From Muribaculaceae bacterium (lineage in GTDB: Bacteria; Bacteroidota; Bacteroidia; Bacteroidales; Muribaculaceae), in contig JAGAYZ010000015.1 in the NCBI GenBank assembly GCA_017940245.1, positions 1 to 64,000 on the forward strand: a stretch of DNA of 64,000 nucleotides, given 5' to 3'. The notes under the pieces were generated by a model that searched no databases, was not told the DNA's origin, and saw nothing but the letters and a program-made list of their open reading frames with translations. This document shows, piece after piece, positions 1 through 7,369 of this stretch (positions are counted from its first letter, which is position 1; every line of letters starts with the position of its first letter). Made by a program: the position numbers and the translations under genes.

Positions 1-20
1 CTCAGTGGCGAAAAGCGGTG

Positions 21-52
21 CAAAATTACTGCCTTTTACGTTACCGGCCAAA
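21..52 (-). promoter_or_regulatory. leftward Bacteroidetes promoter at the window edge
   Basis: On the minus strand the -7 box TAATTTTG (21-28) lies 20 nt from a TTTG -33 box (49-52), an ideal Bacteroidetes arrangement. It must fire leftwards and drive a gene beyond the left end of the window. The gene itself is not visible. Confidence 0.6.
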
Positions 53-133
53 TTTTTCAACAAAAAAATCAATACAAATTTTGAGCGTTTTTCACAACAA
101 GCTGTAAACCAATGAAATGAGAAACGTTAAATT

Positions 134-430
134 GTGTTTAAATTCAGAGGCGACGCAGAGAACCACAAAACACGCCCCGGAACGCCCGGACGCGGCACGA
201 CGCGCCGATGCTCACGCACGGAGACTGCCACAAGGCGCCCCATACACGCGTGCGGCAGCGCCGACAACGGAAATCCGGCAAGAAAACTCGCGCTGAAACG
301 TATAATCTGGGTGCAACAGGATGTCGCCGTAGAAACGACGTAAAGCGAACCAGCAAACTGGGGAACGCGGCTCGCCTACCCCAAAAAGTAACTTTTTGCC
401 CCCCTCATAATGATTTTGAAATCATCTAAA
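134..430. other. GC-rich non-coding island with inverted repeats
   Basis: This stretch is strikingly more GC-rich (about 150-360) than the AT-rich DNA on both sides. Short overlapping reading frames exist on both strands, but they are Arg/Cys-rich, have no plausible start context and look like nothing I know, so I do not call a gene. Just beyond lie two perfect inverted repeats: 8-bp arms at 382-389/391-398 and 7-bp arms at 410-416/419-425. A possible leftward promoter at 565-594 points into it. It could be a structured RNA, a repeat-family member or a decayed gene; the sequence alone does not decide. Confidence 0.35.
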
Positions 431-564
431 GATTGAATTGCTCATCACTAGTATCCTATTCTCACGCAAGGCTATAATGACAAAATCACTATTGCACTTC
501 ATACACATTATTATAATATATAATATGGATTACAAAGTGAAAGAATTGTAGTGCATTTTCCTAC

Positions 565-594
565 AAATTTATGCAATAACGGCCGATTTCAACT
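565..594 (-). promoter_or_regulatory. possible leftward promoter facing the GC-rich island
   Basis: The minus strand carries a -7 box TAAATTTG (565-572) and, 18 nt upstream, GTTG (591-594), a three-of-four match to the -33 box. If active it would transcribe towards 430-130. No gene with a credible start follows, so this is tentative. Confidence 0.3.
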
Positions 595-632
595 AATAAA
601 TGTTAACAGGGCTGTTTTTTTTATTATATTTT

Positions 633-663
633 TTTGTAATCATACAAATGCGTTATAAATTTG
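633..663 (+). promoter_or_regulatory. strong promoter for the putative small RNA
   Basis: TTTG at 633-636, a 19-nt spacer, then TAAATTTG at 656-663 followed by C: a full match to the Bacteroidetes -33/-7 consensus. The expected start of transcription is near 669. No reading frame of any length follows before the terminator at 789-819. Confidence 0.7.
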
Positions 664-668
664 CATCG

Positions 669-819
669 GTTTTCATAGTAATAGATTTATTAAGGAAGAG
701 GATTCTCAAGCGTCGTGAGACGATTGCATGAATTCTGGAATTTGTTAAGGTTTATGTTAATGGTATTAGAAGGTTAATTAGTTAAGCAATCCCCGACGTT
801 GATGTCGAGGATTTTTTTT
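669..819 (+). ncRNA. putative small RNA of about 150 nt
   Basis: The segment is bounded by a consensus promoter (633-663) and a strong intrinsic terminator (789-819) and contains only mini reading frames of about seven codons. A short hairpin (704-708 pairing with 716-720) lies in the 5' half. The terminator ends before the separate murI promoter, so the transcript should be independent of murI. I do not recognise the family. Bacteroidales 6S-like RNA is one candidate by size, but I could not draw the long rod with a central bubble that 6S requires. A leader or attenuator is less likely because termination precedes the next promoter. Confidence 0.5.
789..819 (+). terminator. intrinsic terminator of the putative small RNA
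   Basis: A nine-pair stem with one C/A mismatch (789-797 with 804-812) closes a six-base loop and runs into eight T residues (812-819). The T-run is on the plus strand only, so it terminates rightward transcripts. Confidence 0.8.
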
Positions 820-862
820 GCTCAATATTGAAAGAGGATTCCATTAATTACTGAATATTTTG

Positions 863-870
863 TAATTTTG
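863..870 (+). promoter_or_regulatory. -7 box of the murI promoter
   Basis: TAATTTTG followed by C, 26 nt before the murI start codon. No TTTG lies at the ideal -33 distance. The predicted leader is only about 20 nt and has no Shine-Dalgarno sequence, as is usual in this phylum. Confidence 0.5.
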
Positions 871-895
871 CATTATAAAATCACACTACAGAAAT

Positions 896-1744
896 ATGAA
901 TCCCGATAACAATATACACAAAAGGACCCCCATAGGGGTCTTTGATTCTGGATTTGGAGGTTTATCAATCTTGCGTGAAATCCGCAAGGTACTTCCGCAA
1001 TATGATTACGTTTTTCTGGGTGACAATGCGCGAGCTCCATACGGAGTGCGCTCATTCCAGCTGGTATATGAATTTACGCTTGAAGCTGTAAAATATTTGT
1101 TTGCGCAAGGATGCCCGCTCGTGATACTGGCCTGCAACACAGCAAGCGCAAAAGCTCTGCGCAGTATCCAGCAGCGAGATTTGCCACAACTTGACGCCAG
1201 CCGGCGGGTTTTGGGCGTGATTAGGCCCACGGTCGAAAAAGTGGGTGAACTATCAAGAACGGGGCATATAGGCGTATTTGGCACACCAGGCACCATTCAA
1301 AGCGGGTCGTACGACATAGAGATCAAGAAATTATTTCCCACCTTTCAGGTTCACGGCCACGCTTGCCCCATGTGGGTTCCACTAGTAGAGAATAGGGAGA
1401 GCGACGGCGATGGAGCCGATTATTTTGTTCAAAAGGACATCAATGCCCTTCTGGCACTTGACGACCAAATAGACACTGTGATACTGGGATGCACGCACTA
1501 CCCTCTCATGCTGGACAAGATTAGAAAGTACATGCCACCCGGTGTGAACATAGTGGCGCAAGGGGGCATCGTTGCCGATAGCTTAAAGAATTATCTAACC
1601 CGTCATCCTGAAATGGAAACTCGGCTCACCCGGGGCCACACATGTGAGTATCTCACAACAGAAGATGCCAACCGTTTCTCCTGCACAGCCAGCGTGTTTA
1701 CAGGGATGCCGGTCGAAGCACGACATGCCACTTTGCAGCCCTAG
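896..1744 (+). CDS. murI: glutamate racemase
   Basis: Converts L-glutamate to D-glutamate in the cytoplasm for peptidoglycan precursor synthesis. The 282-residue product has the usual length and order of family motifs: the N-terminal DSGFGG loop (17-22), the GDNARAPYG segment (42-50), and the two catalytic cysteines in ACNTAS (Cys80) and GCTHYP (Cys199). Racemases of this fold use this Cys pair as a two-base system without cofactor. The start ATG lies 26 nt after a -7 box, with no competing upstream start. The gene stands alone and overlaps the stop of the convergent TPR gene by 4 nt. Assignment is secure; aspartate racemase is the only close alternative and fits the motifs less well. Confidence 0.95.
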   Translation: MNPDNNIHKRTPIGVFDSGFGGLSILREIRKVLPQYDYVFLGDNARAPYGVRSFQLVYEFTLEAVKYLFAQGCPLVILACNTASAKALRSIQQRDLPQLDASRRVLGVIRPTVEKVGELSRTGHIGVFGTPGTIQSGSYDIEIKKLFPTFQVHGHACPMWVPLVENRESDGDGADYFVQKDINALLALDDQIDTVILGCTHYPLMLDKIRKYMPPGVNIVAQGGIVADSLKNYLTRHPEMETRLTRGHTCEYLTTEDANRFSCTASVFTGMPVEARHATLQP

Positions 1745-2022
1745 GGGTTATAGAGGTCGTGATTATAGAAATTAAGGATTTCTTGTATGGCTCGATATGC
1801 TTGTGCTGCTGGCCCGTCGGGATCCAGTTCCATTGATTCCAGATAACTATTCATGGCCTGGCGCATGTTGCCCTGTTGCCGATAAGCATTGCCACGGATG
1901 TAATAGGCCTGCGCAATCGTATTTTTATCGGTAGAGTGACGCAACAACTCATCGACCGCTGTAACCACTTGTTCCGACTCACTATTCTCCAGCAATACCT
2001 TAATTTCTTGTAGATTTTTCAT
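1741..2022 (-). CDS. small TPR-repeat protein
   Basis: A 93-residue protein with no signal peptide. Residues about 37-70 match one tetratricopeptide repeat (AYYIRGNAYRQQGN followed by A...Y..SMELDP), with helical sequence before and after that could form a partial second repeat. TPRs mediate protein-protein contacts; no partner can be named here. The gene is convergent with murI (4-nt tail overlap) and divergent from the TerB-like gene. A minus-strand -7 box (CAAAATTA on plus, 2043-2050) lies 21 nt upstream of the start codon, supporting expression from this start. Function unknown. Confidence 0.75.
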   Translation of the reverse strand: MKNLQEIKVLLENSESEQVVTAVDELLRHSTDKNTIAQAYYIRGNAYRQQGNMRQAMNSYLESMELDPDGPAAQAYRAIQEILNFYNHDLYNP

Positions 2023-2042
2023 ATTATGCTAAAAATTTGCCA

Positions 2043-2050
2043 CAAAATTA
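2043..2050 (-). promoter_or_regulatory. -7 box for the small TPR gene
   Basis: Minus-strand TAATTTTG, 21 nt upstream of the start at 2022. No -33 TTTG at the ideal distance. Confidence 0.45.
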
Positions 2051-2114
2051 CGAAAAACAATGGAATTAGCCCCATCTTTTCATGGCGACATTCCCACAAA
2101 TCAAAAATTATTTC

Positions 2115-2122
2115 TAAATTTG
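2115..2122 (+). promoter_or_regulatory. -7 box for the TerB-like gene
   Basis: TAAATTTG followed by C, 22 nt upstream of the start at 2144. It is divergent from the box at 2043-2050. Confidence 0.5.
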
Positions 2123-2143
2123 CAATAAAAACAAAAGAAACAT

Positions 2144-2497
2144 ATGGATAATAAACGACTGGGACAAATCAAGAACCTGATTATGCTGGCCTTATCCGAC
2201 GGCAAAGCCAGCGAGAGTGAACTGGCTCTAATAGCCGCTGTCGCATCTCGCGAAGAATTAACCCAAAATGAACTTGACAACTTGATTGAGCATCCCGATT
2301 GTGTGCATATTGAGTTGCCCGAAGAAGAAGCTGAGAAATTGCGCTACCTTGAAGACATGGTGGTGCTGATGATGATAGACGGCGAGCTCAACGACCAGGA
2401 ACTGGCCATGTGCAAGTTATATGCCATTTCGTTGGGGTTTGAGTCTTCAACTGTAGAAAAGATGGTACTGGACATTTCTGACCGCATTTCAGTCTAG
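2144..2497 (+). CDS. TerB-like helical protein
   Basis: A 117-residue cytoplasmic, acidic, all-helical protein. It holds two copies of the TerB-type helix-loop motif: DGKASESE near residue 19 and DGELNDQE near 84. Each puts an Asp-Gly next to a later Glu, the arrangement that binds metal in TerB and in the N-terminal domain of DjlA. TerB proteins are linked to tellurite and general stress responses, but single TerB-like genes outside ter operons have no agreed role. It is monocistronic, with its own -7 box and a bidirectional terminator immediately after. The family call rests on the spaced acidic motif and is moderately sure. Confidence 0.65.
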   Translation: MDNKRLGQIKNLIMLALSDGKASESELALIAAVASREELTQNELDNLIEHPDCVHIELPEEEAEKLRYLEDMVVLMMIDGELNDQELAMCKLYAISLGFESSTVEKMVLDISDRISV

Positions 2498-2511
2498 CTG
2501 AAACAAAAACT

Positions 2512-2554
2512 AAAACAAAAGAGTCTTGCCATGCGGGTAAGACTCTTTTGTTTT
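2512..2554. terminator. bidirectional terminator
   Basis: A long near-perfect inverted repeat: arms AAAACAAAAGAGTCTT and its complement around a short GC-rich centre, with A-tract on one side and T-tract on the other. It serves the convergent TerB-like gene and the transporter gene, whose stop codon it overlaps. Confidence 0.85.
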
Positions 2555-4229
2555 AGGCTAATGCCAAAATCAGGATTTGAGCCGTAATCACACGCAAGAA
2601 CATGGTGAGCGGATAAACCGTTGAATAGGCTACGGCCGGAGCATCGTTACCAGCAGTTTTGTTGGCATAAGCCAGCGCGGGAGGATCGGTTGTTGCACCT
2701 GCTACCAGTCCCATGAGAGTGCAGTAATTGAGCTTGAACTTTCCTCTGCCTAGCACAACCACAAACATAAGCGGCACAAAAGTGATAGCGAAACCATACA
2801 ACACCCATCTCAAGCCGCGGGCATTAAACACGGTTTCTGCAAAATTTCCACCTGCCGCAAGTCCCACCGAAGCGAGGAAGAGGCAAATGCCAAGTTCGCG
2901 CAACAACAGATTAGCGCTTGAACTCGTATAAGTTATCAGCTTGATTTTATAACCATACCGACCGAGCAAAATGGCCACGATGAGCGGTCCTCCAGCCAAG
3001 CCCAATTTCATGGGGACAGTCATGCCCGGCAGCATCAATGGAATACTACCTACCAATATACCCAAGAAAATACCAATGAACATGGTAAACATGTTTGGCT
3101 CGTTCAGTCGCTTCATTGAATTACCCAGCTTTTCGGCCAAGCGATTAATGTCATCAATGTTGCCCACCACGGTGATGCGGTCTCCCACTTGCAGACTCAG
3201 ATTAGGACTTGCCATCAGATCCACTCCAGCACGATTAACACGAGTCACATTTAGCTTAAAGCCTTTGCGCAATCGCAGCGAACCCAGTTTACGACCCGAA
3301 AGTTCACTTTTAGTGACTACTATGCGACGGCTGACAACCGGTGCGGGGTCGGCCTCCCAGTTCATCTCCACTTGAGGTCCTATGAACGCATCAAAGACTT
3401 CCTCGTCTTGAGCCGACATGACAATAAGCAATAAGTCGTTCTCCTCAATTATCGTATCACTTTTAGGAATGACCACCTCGCCACCGACCTTTTTTATACG
3501 CGAAATCACAAAATTATGGTCGATAATGGAGTGTAATCTTTGAATCGTGCGATCAAAAATCAACTTATTGGTCACCTGATAGGTCACCACATGTGGCTGC
3601 AACAACGATTGGGCATTATCGTCTTCAATAGTCTTAGCCTCACTCTCAGTATTAATCTTGAAAATTGCTTTTACCACAATCATCGACAGTATAATGCCCA
3701 CCACTCCCAACGGATAGGCCGCCGCATATCCCATCGACATGGACTCATTGAGCGCACGTGCAGGTTCGCCTTGGGTCTCAAGCAGCGTCTGCTGGGCTGC
3801 ACCCAGACCAGGCGTATTGGTCACTGCACCCGACAAAATGCCGACCATATCTGTTATCGAGACATCATCAACAGCAAAATAAATTCCTAATGCTACAGCT
3901 ATATTCAACACGATGAGCAAAACAGCAAGGCCATTCAATGTCAATCCACCTTCTTTAAACGATGAGAAAAATGCAGGTCCCACCTGCAATCCAATTGAGA
4001 AGATGAAAAGAATGAGTCCGAACTCTTGAATAAACTTTATAATGCTGGAATCAACTGTCAAGCCCAGATGACCTGCCAGAATTCCTACAAACAAAACAAA
4101 TGTAGCACCCAGCGAGATGCCACCAACTTTAGTTTTTCCTAAAATCACGCCCAGTGCAATCACAAGTGAATAGATGAAAATCGCATGAGCCACTCCACTG
4201 CCAGAGATTAATTCAATCAACCATTCCAT
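2553..4229 (-). CDS. AspT/YidE/YbjL-family transporter
   Basis: An inner-membrane transporter of 558 residues with the duplicated architecture of this family: an N-terminal bundle of about five membrane segments, two cytosolic TrkA-C (RCK_C) domains (roughly 205-290 and 300-380), then a second membrane bundle. Each half carries the family's short loop signature: SGAVTNTPGLGAA near 133 and AGATTDPPALAYAN near 509. AspT exchanges aspartate and alanine; most relatives have unknown substrates, so none is assigned. The gene is monocistronic behind a near-ideal promoter (4303-4333), with a leader of about 65 nt. Confidence 0.88.
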   Translation of the reverse strand: MEWLIELISGSGVAHAIFIYSLVIALGVILGKTKVGGISLGATFVLFVGILAGHLGLTVDSSIIKFIQEFGLILFIFSIGLQVGPAFFSSFKEGGLTLNGLAVLLIVLNIAVALGIYFAVDDVSITDMVGILSGAVTNTPGLGAAQQTLLETQGEPARALNESMSMGYAAAYPLGVVGIILSMIVVKAIFKINTESEAKTIEDDNAQSLLQPHVVTYQVTNKLIFDRTIQRLHSIIDHNFVISRIKKVGGEVVIPKSDTIIEENDLLLIVMSAQDEEVFDAFIGPQVEMNWEADPAPVVSRRIVVTKSELSGRKLGSLRLRKGFKLNVTRVNRAGVDLMASPNLSLQVGDRITVVGNIDDINRLAEKLGNSMKRLNEPNMFTMFIGIFLGILVGSIPLMLPGMTVPMKLGLAGGPLIVAILLGRYGYKIKLITYTSSSANLLLRELGICLFLASVGLAAGGNFAETVFNARGLRWVLYGFAITFVPLMFVVVLGRGKFKLNYCTLMGLVAGATTDPPALAYANKTAGNDAPAVAYSTVYPLTMFLRVITAQILILALA

Positions 4230-4302
4230 TGCTAATACAATCTATAAAACAACGAGAGGCGCCACGCACCGAACTCGTATTGCCTCAACGTAAAATCACG
4301 TG

Positions 4303-4333
4303 CAAAATTACACTAAATAACTGGAACCACAAA
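4303..4333 (-). promoter_or_regulatory. promoter of the AspT/YidE-type transporter gene
   Basis: Minus-strand TTTG (4330-4333), 19-nt spacer, TAATTTTG (4303-4310). Predicted start near 4297. Confidence 0.7.
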
Positions 4334-4347
4334 AGAAAATACAAATA

Positions 4348-4998
4348 TTACTGAATCAATTCAAGTATATCCATCGGGCGATGGATTATCGTTCCAGCAT
4401 AATGCTCTACAAGTTCTTTTTCGGAGCGGAATCCCCATGTAACGCCGGCTGAGTCGACACAAGCCCGACGAGCCGTTTCCATATCTACACCAGAATCTCC
4501 AACAAAAAGCACTTCGGCTTTTGGCACTCGGGCTTTGAACAAGATAGAGAACACAATCGATGGATCGGGCTTGACGTTGACACCATCGCGTTGGCCCTCA
4601 ACAGCGATAAAATTCACGTCGGGAAAATAATGCCCAATGACTGTTTCGGTCGCGGCCTGATATTTATTAGTGGCTACGGCAATGCGGATGTCTTGATCCT
4701 GAAGGTCGGCCAGCAGTTCGGGTATTCCATCATAGGGCTTTGTGAAATCGCAATTATGCACATCATAGAAATCCTGGAAATCACGCAATAGTGCATCTAT
4801 TGTCTCCTCGTTGCGATGCTCCTCGGGAAGCACGCGCGTGATGAGTCTGCGCACACCATTACCCACAAAAAAACGATAACTCGCTATCGTGTGCGTGGGG
4901 AATCCGTTTTTCTCCAGCGCATAATTGGCGGCATGCCCCAAGTCTTCAATGGTGTTAAGCAAGGTGCCATCAAGGTCAAATATGACTAATTTTTTCAT
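4348..4998 (-). CDS. HAD-family phosphatase, phosphoglycolate phosphatase-like
   Basis: A 216-residue cytoplasmic hydrolase with all four HAD motifs: DLDGT near the N-terminus (nucleophile Asp8, acid/base Asp10), VATNK for motif II, the Lys in VKPDP for motif III, and GDSGVDMETA for the Mg2+-binding motif IV. The helical cap between motifs I and II and the KPDP segment are typical of Gph/PgmB-type enzymes. The true substrate (2-phosphoglycolate, a sugar phosphate or another) cannot be read from sequence. It is the last gene of a minus-strand run, 14 nt after tamL. Confidence 0.8.
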   Translation of the reverse strand: MKKLVIFDLDGTLLNTIEDLGHAANYALEKNGFPTHTIASYRFFVGNGVRRLITRVLPEEHRNEETIDALLRDFQDFYDVHNCDFTKPYDGIPELLADLQDQDIRIAVATNKYQAATETVIGHYFPDVNFIAVEGQRDGVNVKPDPSIVFSILFKARVPKAEVLFVGDSGVDMETARRACVDSAGVTWGFRSEKELVEHYAGTIIHRPMDILELIQ

Positions 4999-5012
4999 TC
5001 TATCAATATCTA

Positions 5013-7367
5013 TTAGAAGGGATATCCTACTGAGAAATGAAACTCACGGTCTCGTGAAAATTTAGGATGAACCAGCGGCCAGTGCTCTTGCCCACTAGCC
5101 GGATTATGCGCTTTCATACCCATGTCTAAACGTATAAGAAAATAGGTAAAATCCAGACGCAACCCGATGCCATAGGCTGCAGCCAACTGCTCATAGAATT
5201 TATTGAATTTGAAAACGCCCCCAGGCTGATCCTCATAGTCTCGAATAGTCCATATATTACCCACATCGATAAACAGTCCCATTTCAATCACCCAGAACAA
5301 CTTGGCTCGATACTCAATGCTGGCATCGAAACGAATATCACCGCACTGGTAAATAAAACGGTTTACCGATGAAGCGGCATTGAAACTACCCGGCCCGAGT
5401 GAACGCACACCCCAACCACGCACTCCATTGGCACCGCCAGCATAAAAGCGTTTCTCGAATGGGAGCACGGTACTATTGCCATAGGGCACAGCAATGCCAG
5501 CTCCCACATGGATAGCGAGCGAATTGCGCGAATCGAAATAATGTGTAAAAGCATAGTCGCCTTCGGCCTTCACGTATTGTGAATAACGAATGCCGAAAAC
5601 CTTATAACTATCGTCGGCATCATGCTTCTGCCCCGTCATCTTAGAGATGGCATACAGTAAATTACCTGCAGTTTCGGCCGAAGCTCGCCATGTATAGACA
5701 TTCTGCTGGAAACCATTGTTCAGCAAGGAACCAGTGCGCTTGTTGGTTTTGTAGAAGCTATACCCCATGCGCATAATGAAGTGGTTTTCATAAGAGTATC
5801 TCAACAGGGGGTTGGTGATACTATCTAAAAAATTTGACTTGCTCTTTGGCAAATACACATAGTTCATATCCAGCAGATTGAATGTGTGGCGCATAGAACT
5901 CTGGCGCTCGCTCCACACATAACGCCATGCAGCACCAGCTATGATGCGAGTGTATTCAGGGCGTTGCTGAAAGTTGAAACTTGTGGCTAGTTCCGTACTG
6001 GCCAAAATCTTCTTCTTAAAATCTTTTTTGAGGAATGGAAATTTAAATTTTGGGAATGTTATTCCCACATCGGCAGCATATTCCGAATAATTATTGTTGA
6101 TAAGTCCGTTCAAGTCACCTGAAAGACTCTCATAACTCATCTTGAATTTAGCATTAAGCAATTCCGAGCCCTTAAACAAGTTGCGGTGTTTGTAGTCAAG
6201 TCCAACTCCAAAACCGAGGTCACCTTCGCTATTTGTACCCTCAAGCGACACGCTCAAGGCCTGCGAACGGTCGCGCTGGAGCAGAACGAAGGCATCCAAC
6301 CATATCTTTCCGTCCACCTCGCCCACCGGTTGCACATCAATGTTGATGAACTTGATTATTCCCAACCGTCCCAGCGCACGATAAGTGCGGTTCACGTCAT
6401 CTGCGCTATACATCTTTCCCGGCTCAATGTAGTTGCAATCATCTATCACCTCATGATTCAGGTAGTGCTCATTGGGGTCACTGAGCAATGTGATGTTACC
6501 CACCCTTGTGGTGTCGGTAGCAAAATAGGACTCATGCATCGACACCGGGTCGTAATTGGTTACATATACAACATTGCGCACATAGAAGGGCCTATGCGCT
6601 GTGTAATATGGCATGCGCTCGCTGTGGTATGGCTCTCGCAGGTCGAGAGTAAGATCTACGGCTTTACTCCCGGCCGCAGTATCGGCAGTGAACGTAATAT
6701 ATTCCTTGCTAAAAGCGTAATAGCCATGGTTGCGAAGATGGTCGGTGATGGATTGGCGCCAAGTGTCGAGCATGTTATGGTCGAGCAAATCGCCCACTTT
6801 GATGGGGGCATTGGCCGTGTCGGCCATAACGACGCTATTGAGCGAGTCATCTGGAATATTATAGGTAATGGAAGAGATAAAGTATGGCTCACCCAGTGTA
6901 ATGTTATAATCAACACGGGCCTTGCGGTGCACACTGTCTAAATCCACAGAATAGGTCACCTCATTATTCATATAGCCACGGTTGCGAAGAGCAGCATGCA
7001 GTTGATGTGCACTTGATTCTGTCAAAGCAGAGTCGTAGATGACCGGCGCGGTGCCCAGCCGCCTTATCCAGCGGTTGATCCACTTCGTTGAATCTTTTCC
7101 ACTCATGTTATACAATGCCAATTGCAGCTTGAGTCCACCGAGCACCTTATGATTCTCGGTCTGACGCAGGTAATTGGCCAGAGAGGCCTTAGTGACATTG
7201 CGGGCAGTATCGGGCACATTGATTCTTACTTTATCAAGCAATAATTTGCCTGGGGGCACATGACGAGTACTGCTGCAAGCCGAAACAGCCAGCAGAAGTC
7301 CCCCAACAGCCACAATAGCCGCCACACGTGTAGCGGTGTGACGGCTATATCTCATTACCCATCGCAT
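5013..7367 (-). CDS. tamL: TamL-type Omp85 outer-membrane lipoprotein
   Basis: A 784-residue Omp85-superfamily protein. The N-terminus is a lipoprotein signal with lipobox LAVSAC (Cys31). POTRA-like alpha/beta modules follow over about the first 330 residues, then a C-terminal beta-barrel (about 390-784). The barrel holds the family's VRGW signature in GGANGVRGWG near residue 645 and ends in phenylalanine, the usual barrel terminus. Lipidated TamA homologues of Bacteroidetes are called TamL and are thought to act with TamB in envelope biogenesis. No tamB lies in the window. It follows the TPR gene by 2 nt. The function is inferred by family; a BamA role is unlikely given the lipobox and context. 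Confidence 0.82.
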   Translation of the reverse strand: MRWVMRYSRHTATRVAAIVAVGGLLLAVSACSSTRHVPPGKLLLDKVRINVPDTARNVTKASLANYLRQTENHKVLGGLKLQLALYNMSGKDSTKWINRWIRRLGTAPVIYDSALTESSAHQLHAALRNRGYMNNEVTYSVDLDSVHRKARVDYNITLGEPYFISSITYNIPDDSLNSVVMADTANAPIKVGDLLDHNMLDTWRQSITDHLRNHGYYAFSKEYITFTADTAAGSKAVDLTLDLREPYHSERMPYYTAHRPFYVRNVVYVTNYDPVSMHESYFATDTTRVGNITLLSDPNEHYLNHEVIDDCNYIEPGKMYSADDVNRTYRALGRLGIIKFINIDVQPVGEVDGKIWLDAFVLLQRDRSQALSVSLEGTNSEGDLGFGVGLDYKHRNLFKGSELLNAKFKMSYESLSGDLNGLINNNYSEYAADVGITFPKFKFPFLKKDFKKKILASTELATSFNFQQRPEYTRIIAGAAWRYVWSERQSSMRHTFNLLDMNYVYLPKSKSNFLDSITNPLLRYSYENHFIMRMGYSFYKTNKRTGSLLNNGFQQNVYTWRASAETAGNLLYAISKMTGQKHDADDSYKVFGIRYSQYVKAEGDYAFTHYFDSRNSLAIHVGAGIAVPYGNSTVLPFEKRFYAGGANGVRGWGVRSLGPGSFNAASSVNRFIYQCGDIRFDASIEYRAKLFWVIEMGLFIDVGNIWTIRDYEDQPGGVFKFNKFYEQLAAAYGIGLRLDFTYFLIRLDMGMKAHNPASGQEHWPLVHPKFSRDREFHFSVGYPF

Positions 7368-7369
7368 TC

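Noticed and set aside
134..429. Three overlapping short reading frames (about 70 codons) on both strands
   Set aside because: They are Arg/Cys-rich products of a GC-rich stretch, lie on both strands at once and have no start context or recognisable motif.
5013..7367. BamA as the identity of the Omp85 protein
   Set aside because: A lipobox is present and there is no bam-type context (skp, lpxD and similar genes); TamL fits better.
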